A stretch of 64,000 nt of DNA, taken from the NCBI RefSeq assembly GCF_014805625.2, contig NW_023998415.1:47050005-47114004 (forward strand), written 5' to 3'. Shown here in pieces: positions 25,716-37,199 of the stretch. Position 1 is the stretch's first letter, and every line of letters starts with the position of its first letter. The position numbers and the translations under genes are program-made. This stretch comes from Glossina fuscipes. Its lineage: Eukaryota > Arthropoda > Insecta > Diptera > Glossinidae. A model generated the notes under the pieces. That model was not told the origin of the DNA, did no database searches, and saw only the letters and a list, made by a program, of their open reading frames with translations.

Positions 25716-26690
25716 AATTAATATTGGGTTTTTTCGCTCGACAAAAAGTAGACGCTTGTTAAACCTAGTCCTCCACTATTCAAACATAAAAATTTATTTT
25801 ACTATTTTGTACTACAAGGGAATACATATTAAAACATAAACAATGAAACAAACAAAACATTATTCCGGTAGATAAGAAAATTAAATAACTTCAAGTACTC
25901 AAAAAACATACCGTCATCAATATTAGTTTTTTTTTTTTTTCATATATCAAAAATTACTATTCAGCGGAATATCATTTTTGCTTAAACGTTTTGACATATT
26001 ATGCACAATTTTTCATGCGTAGGAAACAGGGATGTTAATTCCATTCCTCTTGTAGTGCATTTATCAGTTCTTACACGGACTAATTCGTCCCACATATTTT
26101 AGATGGTGTTCATGCCTGGTGATTTATGGAAGAGGGTGAAGCACTTTGAGGCAGTTATATTAGAGTAATTTCTGAATTAAAAGGGATTTACACTACTTGA
26201 GGCCGTTATCTTGATAGAATTTGAATGTGTCCAAAATACCAAGTTTGTCCTCACTTTCTTTCAAATTTCCCTTGTATACCCTTAAATACGCCTACGGAAA
26301 CTGACTGAATTGAAAAACAGACTACAAGAGGATTGGAGTAAGATCTTTGTTTCCTACACACGAAAAATTGTACAAAATATATCAGAACGTTGAAACGACG
26401 TTAAGCAAAACGAATACCCCACCGAATATTAATTTGTAATTATATACGGTTTTTTACTTTCGTATCCTTTCTTCTATGAAAAAGCCCAATATTAGCGAAG
26501 CTACGTTTTTGAAGTTGTCGAAGACATTTAATTTTCGTGTCTACTGGAATAAAGTTTTTTTTTTTTTTTTTTATATATTATGTACTCCCTAGTAGTGCAA
26601 AACAGTAAGTATGTTTGGACGGACTGTCGACTAGGTTTAACAAGTGTTTATTTTTTGTCGAGCGAAAAAGCCTACTAATATTAATGAGAC
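25716..26690. mobile_element. Large imperfect inverted repeat (foldback/MITE-like)
   Basis: The left arm 25716-26055 pairs with the right arm 26332-26690 in reverse complement across a ~276-bp loop. Paired landmarks: 'cgctcgacaaaaagtagacgcttgttaaacctagtc' on the left with 'gactaggtttaacaagtgtttattttttgtcgagcg' on the right; 'gtactacaagggaatacat' with 'atgtactccctagtagtgc'; 'ttattccggtagataagaaaatt' with 'aattttcgtgtctactggaataa'; 'cacaatttttcatgcgtaggaaac' with 'gtttcctacacacgaaaaattgt'; 'cctcttgtag' with 'ctacaagagg'. Outer ends sit in ATTAATAT / ATATTAAT, consistent with a TA target site. No coding frame. Most likely an old foldback or miniature inverted-repeat transposon. Confidence 0.88.
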
Positions 26691-26761
26691 TTACTGTATA
26701 TGTCTCTATATTAAACGATTAACTCAATTCTAGCCGAAATAAGCTTTAGCTAATTTACAGA

Positions 26762-26792
<31 letters not shown>

Positions 26793-28626
26793 TCAACAAA
26801 ACATTATTATTGTTTTTAATAATGAGAATTTTTTGTTGTTTTTAAACAAATGATTGATTGTTGAAGTTTAGACATTCTTTAATAATTTTAAATACTGCTT
26901 TTAAATGTAACGATAGTAAAATAAATTTACACAATAAATATATGTCTAGTTTGTCTTTCGAATTCATTTTGTGTTAAGTTTGGTTTAATGCATAATTTTT
27001 AAATTAAAAAATCTCTCAATTGAATAATTAATAATTTTAAAATTTTTTAAATTCATAGGTGAAGGTATTTATAACCTAAGAAAATAGCTTGTAAATTCGT
27101 CAAAGTCATTTCACACTCGTCGATAATAGGAGAGAAGAAAGTTTAAGTGATTTCTGTTCAAAATTTAAAGCCACTAAGACACAAATGTGATTTGCAAATT
27201 GGCAAATGGCAGAAAGAGATTTTCTTTTATTAGCATCGAGCAGTAAAATTTTTATTTTTATAATTTCTTTTGTAGCGAAATAATTTAAAATTTATTATTA
27301 TAATGTATGTAATATTAAAAAATATATTTAAAAAAAAAAAAAAAATCGTTTGTTATTTTTAAGTGCAATATTTATATAAAGTAATTTCGATATATATTTT
27401 TGTTTTCTTATTTATTTTTAAGGTAGACATTTAAAATATTCGGTTTGTAAAAACAGTTGAAGACTACTATAAAGTATTTAAAACTTTTCACCACAGACGC
27501 AATATTTCAAAAATTTATTTAAGTTGTGGAGTTGTGGTAATGTTGTAGCCGGGAGAAATCGTTTCAAACATCATATAACATGTCTTCTAATAGTTGTTTC
27601 CAAAGGAACCCTCTATGCAATAGAAAAATTGATTTTAGAATTTATTCTATTACACGTAGGATTATGTATGTAATCCTTTATATAATTTCAATAGTTATTG
27701 TCGTTATTTTTGCTAACTGCAATTTTTTTCAAATTTACTTTAGGCATATTCTTCATGTCCATCAAATGCGACATAAATTTTTCGCAATTTTTGTCTTAAG
27801 AGCTTATGTACATACACGCTAGCGAAGAAAGCCCGGGTATTTGATATATACCATCGCTTGTAACGATCAAATAGCTTTACTACATTATTTGAATACAAGC
27901 AAACATATACTTCGATTTCAAGATTATGGGAGAGGAGTCGACTTTAACAGACTACGGCTGTCGCTTCTTTCATTGATTATTGCAACACTTACTGTAGCAA
28001 AATTGAGAAGAAAATGTTATACTTGTTGGTTGGCCAGATGGGATGTAAGCCGAGCGCAATGGACGAAAAACTAGAACTTAATAATCTATAAATAAATAAG
28101 GTTCGTTTAAAGATAGTTTTGATCGTCCGTAATTAGTTTGCGCTGCTTTTTTTTTTTTTTACTTTATCACGTTGAGGTAATCAATATATACAAAGCATAC
28201 AACTTTTTTAGTGTTCGTGTAGATAAAAAGATCTCGACTAACAACTCCATCGTCGTCGGCTCAAATCTCATATGCGATAGAGTTTGCGATAGAAGCCAAC
28301 AGATAGCACTTAGATTCGAGTGCTTTAAGACTTTAAGTCTTACAATTTATTTCTCTGCCTAAATTAATGTATCGTAATCACTACGTTATTAAACTTTAAG
28401 ATAATGTGAATTATAGTCTTTTAAGAGATAATGGGAATAATTTCCATGTTAAAAGAGCGTACAATATCAAAGTCCTTCGGATAAAGTGTTATAAGGACAA
28501 CTTAGCTTTTAACATTGCCTTGTGGGCGAATTTTTTTGTTTTTAATTGAATGAGATCCCATAAAACAGCCGAAGGCCTTCGAAAGCAAGTTTTTATATAA
28601 ACGTATTTACGTATTTATATATACTT

Positions 28627-28662
<36 letters not shown>

Positions 28663-29764
28663 CATATTATCAGCTAAGAGCGCACCTACTGGCGCCCAGA
28701 TTTCGTCTTTAAAGGGCTACAGCTATTACTACAACTCGAACGCTATTCAGATATTAGACCATTTGTTACACATGCCTAAGTTAATGAAGAATTTTGTTTA
28801 TACGGATATGTATATTTAAGGGATTTTACTGATTATTTGTAAATGTTACAAGCGGGTCGAGGCACTTAAAGATTGGATTTTATCGTGAATTTCGTAACAG
28901 GTGCATACGTCGTTAGGCAGGATGTCTTTTTTTTTCTTTCGTTTTCTTATTTTTTACAACATTAAAAATAGAAAAAAACTTGAAATTATTTTCCTTGAAA
29001 TGATCAAAGACTCAAAATAGAGAAGGGAAGAAATCTCCTAATGTATAAGGATTATTTATTTGTTATGAATTGAAATGAGGAAAGAGAATTCTTATTGTTA
29101 AAAGCAATTAAATCTTAAACAGAAACAATCGCATTCATATAAAATCATTAATTACTATATGTTATGTGTATTTGTGCGTTAAAATCTTAATTCCTTCTGT
29201 AGTTATCTCACTCTTTAACACACTGGAGTATTAAAAAACTAAAATGCTACAAAAAACAAAATTAATAAATAAATAATAAAAAAAAAAGAATGAATAAACT
29301 GAACAACAATATTTAGATATAAAGGAATATTTTGATGTTTTACTTGTGGAAAAATTCCAAAAATTACATACTAATAATATTTTAATCATAAGTGAATGTC
29401 TGTCTTGTAATTAAATTGAATACAAATTTTTGAAAACGTAAATAAACCAATGGTGTATTTAAATGTAAAGCATTTTTCTTTCTCTAATAATCAGTGTAAA
29501 TCGTAATGCTTCTTACATCCACATCAACAATTTTGTTCTTGTTTGACGAAGTTGATATCAAAAAAATAAATGAATTTTCTTCTCTTTTTTTTTGTTTCAA
29601 AAGTTATTGATATCTTGCATCCAATTGACTGGTTAACATAGGTTAACATTTAATAATAAAATTTACTTTAATTCTAATTTATTATATAATCGCATGTTCG
29701 CTGGTTTCGTAATTTATTAAGTAATTTTACGCCTATTGCGTTTCACGGTGTTATTAGCTGACAG
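26691..29764. other. Spacer between CdsA and the orphan membrane gene
   Basis: Three kilobases of AT-rich DNA with long T runs, an AT microsatellite (28631-28659) and scattered short frames (27580-28362) that look random. It must contain the 3' UTR of the minus-strand gene at 29765-30757 and perhaps the end of the CdsA transcript. No RNA gene recognised. Confidence 0.5.
28631..28659. repeat. (TA)n microsatellite
   Basis: Uninterrupted TA repeat of 29 bp. Confidence 0.97.
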
Positions 29765-30757
29765 CTAGGTAGGGGGCCGATTATTTTTGGATTTGGGAAT
29801 CCGTTTCGGTGGCTGCGCCCTTCTCAATAATGCAGACGTCTCAGGAAGGCCCCTTCTGCCAACTGCGGCACTGGTGCTAGGAGAAGATAATGTACTCTTT
29901 CGGAGTACTGTTGACACAGTATCAGATCTATGTGTCCATATGAATTCATCGTATATACAATCTTCCTCAAATTCAATTAAGAAATGCATTCGTTGCATTC
30001 GCTCACGCAATGAAAGCAGAACTACATTCAACAAAATTGTCTGGAATTGATAACGATATTGTATGTGCTGGTTTTGTAGGCGGTATAATCGGCCAGAAGT
30101 TCGCATTTTCCCGATTAAATGATTGTCTAGTAATTCGACTTGTGAGCTAACTTTTAATACTAAAATAGATATGCCGTCTGGTGCTAGAATTTCTTCGCAT
30201 TGTACAAAGTGGATTATACGCAATCGCCGTAATTCCTCACGAGCCATGCGTAAGCTACGATTAAGTGCTGCCATCGTACGTATTTGCAAATTAAGTAACC
30301 GAGGCTCTTGAGCACTTTCGATAATCTCCTCGTCGTCTTCGCTTTTAGGATTAGCTTTATTCAACTTCGAATGAATACATTTTATCGTTATCAAAAGGAT
30401 CAGCAAAATTATAATACCGACTATTGAGAACATAGCCTTCCATAATAAACTGCCGAGTATCTTTTCATTTTGGTAATGTGGTGCTCTTAGCGCATAATCG
30501 ACAACATAATTTGAAAGGATTCGAACGCAAGTCTTGGCATTTAAATCTTGGGATTGTACACCCGCCGGTATAATTATTGTTTTAAAGCTCGTGTCTTTTA
30601 ATGGAAAAATAAATCTTTTAAAATATTTCCATATATTGTTATCGACCTCTTGGTTCTTTATATGCTTCAGACATTGCGTAACCATTTCATATAAATAATG
30701 AATACATGTTTCATCCTTAATGAATCCCGCGTTTATGGATTGACAAACTTCCTCCAT
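29765..30757 (-). CDS. Single-pass membrane protein of unknown family
   Basis: Single exon, 330 aa, from ATG 30757. I do not recognise the family. Coding nature is supported by length in AT-rich DNA, ordinary amino-acid use and a sensible layout. There is no N-terminal signal peptide; residues 1-100 hold four spaced cysteines (CQSINAG, ETCIHYL, TQCLKH, KTCVRIL); residues ~104-127 are one strongly hydrophobic helix (LLWKAMFSIVGIIILLILLI) followed by KCIHSK, so by the positive-inside rule the C-terminus would be cytosolic. Residues ~150-260 are helical and Arg/Leu-rich (MAREELRRLRIIHFVQCEEI), the last ~60 are Ser/Pro/Arg-rich and end basic. It is divergent from HELQ at 31866. Could be an ER or nuclear-envelope protein; that is only a guess. 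Confidence 0.7.
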   Translation of the reverse strand: MEEVCQSINAGFIKDETCIHYLYEMVTQCLKHIKNQEVDNNIWKYFKRFIFPLKDTSFKTIIIPAGVQSQDLNAKTCVRILSNYVVDYALRAPHYQNEKILGSLLWKAMFSIVGIIILLILLITIKCIHSKLNKANPKSEDDEEIIESAQEPRLLNLQIRTMAALNRSLRMAREELRRLRIIHFVQCEEILAPDGISILVLKVSSQVELLDNHLIGKMRTSGRLYRLQNQHIQYRYQFQTILLNVVLLSLRERMQRMHFLIEFEEDCIYDEFIWTHRSDTVSTVLRKSTLSSPSTSAAVGRRGLPETSALLRRAQPPKRIPKSKNNRPPT

Positions 30758-31865
30758 TTAAATGCTCTTAATTGAACTTATTTACAAAATATTAAATTTA
30801 TGTAAAATATTAATAAAATTTGAAATTTTCCGGCAAGATTTTAAATTTTCTGAGTTCCTTTGCGATGTAAGGCTTCGCTTGCTATGTTACCATATTCTTG
30901 AGAAGTATTGAGAAGTAAAAATGAGAAAACTTAGCATTCAAGACATGATATGCAATGTTGATATAAATCAATATAGAAAGAGTAAAATTTAAAAAATCAA
31001 TCTAGGCATAAATGAACCAATTAAAGAATTGTACAAAAAAACAAAAATTTTAAAGAAATTGTAATATCCGCATATATTCGATCTAGGGGACCCATTTGTC
31101 CACATAACGTAAAAATAGAGTTTATAAAAATCTGTCTCCCCCCCCCATTAGGCAAAATCAATTATCTAAAATTCGAAACATACATAAGTCCAATTTAAAT
31201 GATTCCTAAAGCAAGCGAAGGACTAAACGCATGGAAAACTTCAGGACATCGATAGGATATTTGAAGCAAAAGTTAAGGAATATGAGTGAGTAAATCTAGC
31301 TCGAGCTCGTTTCCTCAATTGATTGAAATTGCCTTTCTCGATGTGTATACGTTATTACATCGTAATAACCAATAATAGTAATAGGTAGTGTAAATTATGT
31401 TTATTTATTTTCGAGTGTTTGGCATCTGTTGCTTGCTTCTATTTGTACACATGTCTTTTAAAAAATATATAAGACGGAAGCCGATCAAATATAAACGAGA
31501 ATTGCGCTTTTATGCTCTGGATACGAACATTCTGTCACTAGTTTGGGAATAACAATAATTTTTCCTGCAATTTGGAGGTTTTCCACTAAATGGAAAAAGC
31601 GCTGAATCATTATAAAAATGAAAATAATACCAGCGATTAATATCCACAAAATCGCAAAAAAGAGAAGAGTCCAGAATGCGATGTTATTTTAATAAATACC
31701 TGTTAAGAAGAAGAAGAAAAGAATATCAGCTGAATTTGGTGAGAGAAATGGCGGTTAATTTGTATGCTCAAGTGAAAATACTACAAAGCCTTCGAATATA
31801 AATAATTGAATGCAATGGAAACGTTGAATTGAAGTCTTTTAAGTAAAACATAGAACTGGTCAAGT
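30758..31865. other. Divergent region between orphan membrane gene and HELQ
   Basis: 1.1 kb with both promoters. A short C run at about 31137-31146 is the only oddity. No further gene or clear core promoter element seen. Confidence 0.5.
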
Positions 31866-34800
31866 ATGTCTAAAAATAGGCGGTCTTGGGAACGGCATAA
31901 TGAAAATGATAGACAAAATAAGAAAAAAAAATCTCTTGAGCCGTCTAATGCCAGTGTTTTATGGTCTGAAGCAGACAATACCCTCTTCGCGGATGTTAAA
32001 TTGAATAATTCTGTGTATAGTGATCAGCAAAATAAGCAACAATTTCTTAATAATAATTCAGATAACAGTTTGTTCAATGCGTTAATAATACCTACGGATA
32101 ATAATACCCCTACTAATCAAAGTGCAACCCCATTAACGCAAATATTACCCAATATTGACGGCAATGATACATTGTTTACAGAGATTAATTTGAATGAATT
32201 ACTTGAAAAAAAAGATAACAATGGACAAATGGAATCCATTAAACCGTCATCCTGTGATGAAAACGACAATTCCTCATTTGAAGATGGGCTGCAGAATACC
32301 CAAAGATTTCTAAATGACGTAGCTTTCAAGGTTCCCGAGCGAATAACTAGTATTCGTAATGTTGCGAAAGAAAATCAAGCATTTATTGAGGAAACTAATG
32401 TCAATGCAAATAGCTTTGTACAAGGCACCCAGTATGAAACACGAGAAGAAATACAAAATCGTATTCTAACGGATGAATCAAACAGAACTCATAATCAGCT
32501 TAATCAGCAGTTAGAGAATTTGTCCAGTCTGAATTGGGAAACACAGCTATTTGCCGAAGTTCTAGACATGGTTCCTAATAAAGGTCACTTTTACGGCCTG
32601 CCCGAAAAAGTAAAGCAAATGATTTTCGAGCATAAACAGATTAAAAGCTTATATGGTAAGCCAATGTAATAATTATGCTATAGGAAAATGGACAACTGTT
32701 TTTCGTCTTTTTTTTTATAGAATGGCAAGATGAGTGTTTAAATTTGCCTGCTGTACGACAACGTAAAAATTTAATTTATGCCTTGCCTACTAGCGGTGGC
32801 AAGACATTGGTAGCCGAAATTCTTATACTGCGCGAATTAATTTGTCGAGAAAAGAATGTTCTATTTATTTTACCCTATGTATCGATTGTTCAGGAGAAGG
32901 TTTGTATCTAAATGAAAAATTTTGGGAAAATATTATTGCTTTTTTCTTTATACAGGTCAGCTCTATGTCCCCATTTGCTATTAATTTAGACTTTTTAGTC
33001 GAAGAATACACAGCTGGCAGGGGTAAATGCCCGCCGATACCCCGCCGAAAACGTCAAAGTGTCTATATAGCTTCAATTGAGAAAGGATCCATATTATTTG
33101 ATAGTTTAATTGAAGCTCACAGAGCCAATGAAATTGGTTTAGTGGTTATTGATGAATTGCATTTGGTGGGTGAACGGGGACGGGGATCAACTTTGGAAAT
33201 TTTATTGACAAAAATTATGTATTTGAATGGTAAGTGAGGCACAATAGTATCTCAAATTAAATTCATATGTTAAGAAACCTTGAAGGTATACATTAGCTTT
33301 AATATAGGTGCTCGACGAAATTTTAGCTTATACAATACATGCATAACAAATGAGAACGAATATACGCTTATTTTATAAAGTTCTACAAAACATGCATAAC
33401 AAATGAGAACGAATATACGCTTATTTTATAAAGTTCTACAAAACATGCAAAACAAATGAGAACGAATATACGCTTATTTTATAAAGTTCAAAGGCGAGAA
33501 AGTGAATCTTGGTTTGACTACACTTCATTTTAAAGAATTTTTTTTCGCTAATTGCGACGTTGTCAATATCCCAATATAAATGGGGTTGATGTTCTTAAAC
33601 AGGCCAATAAAAGCTAAGTTATTGAATTGAAAAAAAATCACGCTTGATTATATTCTTATATCTCCCATTAGAATTGTGTTAGATTGATTGTGACGTTTAT
33701 AAATACTCTTTAGGGATGACTTAAGGTGCACTTATTCTTGTTGAGTAGGAATACAGAGACCGATTTAGCTTTGTGTTCTTATACGGAAAGCTTTATTTGA
33801 AAGAAAAAGACTTTAATTTCAATTTTTTCATTTTCACTACCATCTAAATCGGTTTCCGATTCACTTCAGATTTAAAACTTAGTGATACTGACCGAAGAGT
33901 TGGCCATAATTATAAGAAAATCGTCTCTAAAGTAGAACAAGTGAAAACATAATAGTGGGCTACAGCCCACTATTAAATGGCCTACACCAATTTGCCTGAT
34001 ACAAATATTCACGTAATGACTTTTCAAAATAAGGTATGATATGGGAAGTGGTCGAAAAAGTAGTCCGATTTGAATCTTCCAAGGTAGGCAAAATTCACAA
34101 AAATATTCTATAATTTACGACCTGTAGGTTGAATGCAACAGAACAAAACGGTACCATCCAGATCACGTGCTATTGGATAACATTTTCATAATGTATTGAC
34201 GACCTTTTTCATTTAAATACAAGCTTTGCCTCCTAAATTATCTTAAGATGAATTATAGTACTATATATACATATAGTACGTTGAAATTTGGATTGAATGT
34301 TTGATCGTTCGGTTCATTAACTTAACCATAATTAACGAAAAAATCCTTGAGGCAGATACATATGCGATGCGATTTTCTTAGTTTTTTTAATCAATTCTTT
34401 CTTCCTTCTTTTCTTCTTATATTGTTCTTATTCAGCCAATATACAAGTGGTTGGAATGAGTGCTACGATAGGTAACTTAGCTGAACTATCAAAATTCTTA
34501 AATGCCGATGTTTACACAAGAGGTTTTCGTCCTGTGGAACTCAAGGAATACGTTAAATGTGGTTGCGATATATTGGAAATCAATTTGACGGAAAAGTCTC
34601 TGGAGGAAATATTCGTTTATAAACGGACTGTTAAGTTTAATGTAAGCCTTTTCGAAAAAGTTTTCCGTTTTTTAAATAAAAAACTTTTTGTTTTATTTAA
34701 GTATAGCGAAGCAGTGCTCCGCTCTGATCCAGATCATTTGGCCGGCCTAGTTGCTGAATGTTGTCCAAAAAACAATTGTTTAATATTCTGCTCGTCACGT

Positions 34801-35407
34801 AAAAATTGCGAAAATGTAGCCGTTTTATTAAGTCGTATTTTGCCAAAGTAGCTATCGCGAATTGCTTTCCATACCTTTTTACCTTTAAACGTTTTTCTTA
34901 ATTTATATCATTTGTTTAAGACCCAAATTCCTTGATTATCGTAAACGTGATAAAGATGATCTAATGGATGCTTTGGATAAAGTTTGTGGTATTCTAAGTC
35001 CTGTGTTGGCTCGCACAATACCATATGGCGTTGCTTACCATCATTCTGGCTTAACTACTGATGAACGTAAATTTATAGAGACTGCTTATCGTCTTGGAAC
35101 ATTATGTGTGATATGTTGTACATCAACTTTGGCAGCTGGTGTTAATTTACCCGCAAAAAGGGTTATAATAAGAGCTCCTTATGTTGGCGCAGAATTCATG
35201 ACCTTGTGCAAATATAAGCAAATGGTTGGTCGTGCTGGACGCGCCGGTTTAGGTGAAGCCGGTGAAAGCATTTTGATTTGTTCTAGTCGTGACAATATTC
35301 GAGTGGGAGAAATGTTATTCTCACCCATGGATAAAGCTTGCAGCTCATTAGATTTTCAAGGACAAGCTGGTATAAAGGTAACTTTTCTTATTAATTCAAT
35401 GATATAG

Positions 35408-35449
<42 letters not shown>

Positions 35450-37199
35450 TACATGTTTCTTTTTTATTTATATATTTCCCTTCAAATTTAGTCATTGGTT
35501 TTAAGTGCTATTGGCTTAGGGTTGGCTTCTTGTCCCAGTGATTTATACCGTTTATTTGGGCTGACATTATTAGCAGTTCAATCTGAACAGTTGCATGTCT
35601 CGGTGGATTCTATGGTTAGGGATATTTTAAAGAACATGTTTAGAAACAAAGTTTTAAAGATGTCTACTAGCCAGTCATCCATTAAAGATGGAGCGGATAT
35701 TGTTACCTCACAAGATATACAAAACAAAGTTGACGTCAGCCAACTAAATGAAAAGAAATTAATTATAAGTAAAAATTCTCGCTTTGAGCTAACTACAATT
35801 GGCAAAGCCGCTTTTAAGGCAAGCGTAGATTACGTTAAAGCTTATGCTATTTATAACGAGCTTAAAATTGCTCAAAAACATTTAATACTGACCAATTTTG
35901 CTCACATCCTATATCTGGTAGTTGCCTTCAATTCAAATGCAAATGCAGATGACTTATTTTCGGCGGATGCTTCAATTCTTTTTCGAGCCTACGAACAGTT
36001 GGATGATATAACGCGAATGCTCTTCACACTTATAGGCTTCACTGAAGCTCACGCTGCCAAGATGGGTAAAACTATGTCTATTCAAGGACCATTAGAAAAG
36101 CAATCGAATCGTTTGTACAAAGTTTTAATATTAAACGATATAATCAATTTGATGCCATTGCCGACAGTAGCTACTAAATACAATATAGAACGCGGCCTTT
36201 TGCAAAGCCTAACCGGCCAAACTACGGCTGGAGCGAACGCTTTGATACGGCTATGCAATGAGATAAATGAATTCTGGTGCTTTAATGCATTATTCGATCA
36301 ACTTGCTAAAAAAATAGATAGATGCGGTACCTTAGAACTGGAGCCCTTGTTGGAATTGCCTAGCGTGAAAACTGTAAGTAAAACTTAATATAAATCGTCT
36401 ATATATAAATTTTAAATTTAAAAAGAAATGAGACCACTTACTTACCAAGCATCTATGTAGCTTTGTTTATATATATAATTTATACGTGAATTTAATGAAC
36501 ACGTTGCGAACTACAAATAGGATTGCTGATTAGTGATCGTATTGTATTTTGTTATATCTATTTAAATTTGTAGAATCGAGCTAAACAACTATATACTGCC
36601 GGCTATAAAACGATTGAAGATATAGCGAAAGTGCGCCCCATTGATTTGGTGAAAAATATAGAACATATGCCTATGAAAGTAGCAAAAGAAATTGTATCCG
36701 CTGCGAAGGTAATTATTTTAAATTCACAAGCTTTCCTTTAACTCTCAATCTCAAAACCATCATATTTATAGCAGCCCGAAATTGATGCGTAATTCTGAAT
36801 CGATTTTCCTAACTATTCAAAATTTGTGTAGATAGTTCTAACATTTTTGCAACACTTTTACAAGAAATTTGTAGAAACAATTTATCCTGCGACCTATGGC
36901 TTTGTGAATAGATCGAATGTCGCAAAATGTTCGTCTTTTTTTGCGGTATTCGTTCAATTCAGCTATGACGGGCTAACTGTTTTTCGATTTTAGAATATTA
37001 TTTTATAAAGGTTATGTGTTATAGATTTTGATGATGGGTGTATGGGAAATTCGCCCGGAAAGAGGTTTTGCGTTTTTTGCTTTTTTATTTTTTTACTTTG
37101 TAATTTTTTTAGATTATAATTATGAAAAGATTGGATCATCTTGAAGAGGAAACGGAAGCGCTTAAAGTTTGTCTCAGACCAAATAATTGGAATGATTAA
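31866..37199 (+). CDS. mus301: Superfamily 2 DNA helicase HELQ / Mus301 (Spindle-C)
   Basis: 3'-5' DNA helicase acting at stalled forks and in double-strand break repair; in Drosophila it is needed for crosslink resistance and oocyte meiotic repair. Nine exons: 31866-32655, 32721-32899, 32956-33229, 34436-34641, 34702-34847, 34921-35377, 35492-36373, 36574-36708, 37113-37199; all borders GT-AG, total 1051 aa. Residues 1-250 are a disordered Asn/Asp-rich region. Helicase motifs: Walker A LPTSGGKT (Lys291), DELH box (389-392), GMSATIG (Ser423-Thr425), motif [16 protein letters not shown], motif [16 protein letters not shown], motif [12 protein letters not shown] (632-641). The remaining part is the winged-helix and ratchet region, then a helix-hairpin-helix-like segment [17 protein letters not shown]. 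Intron 3 is 1.2 kb with repeats; the 60-nt intron 4 is in frame and stop-free. A polyadenylation signal AATAAA is at 37413-37418. Confidence 0.96.
33338..33489. repeat. 53-bp tandem repeat, about 2.9 copies
   Basis: Copies start at 33338, 33391 and 33444, each beginning CATGCA(T/A)AACAAATGAGAAC and running to AAAGTTC. Almost identical (one substitution seen, last copy truncated), so recently amplified. No coding. Confidence 0.95.
33945..34200 (+). repeat. Dispersed repeat family 2, copy
   Basis: Ordered landmarks shared with other copies: 'tagtgggc', 'taatgacttttcaaaa', 'ggtcgaaaaagtagtccga', 'cgacctgtaggttgaat'. Non-coding. Confidence 0.65.
35413..35445. repeat. (AT)n microsatellite
   Basis: Inside intron 6 of mus301. 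Confidence 0.97.
36709..37112. other. Intron 8 of mus301
   Basis: 404-nt GT-AG intron before the short last exon. No content recognised. Confidence 0.8.

Larger units (their letters stand above)
33230..34435. other. Intron 3 of mus301
   Basis: 1206-nt GT-AG intron between the DELH and SAT motifs. Contains a three-copy 53-bp tandem repeat, a 9-bp-arm hairpin at 33953-33972 (TAGTGGGCT-AC-AGCCCACTA) and a copy of dispersed repeat family 2. Confidence 0.85.

Noticed and set aside
27580..28362. Three consecutive plus-strand frames of 74-80 aa
   Set aside because: Composition is typical of random AT-rich DNA, no splice logic or similarity connects them.
33338..33489. Regularly spaced repeats considered as a CRISPR-like array
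   Set aside because: The whole 53-bp unit repeats, there are no distinct spacers, and this is an animal intron.
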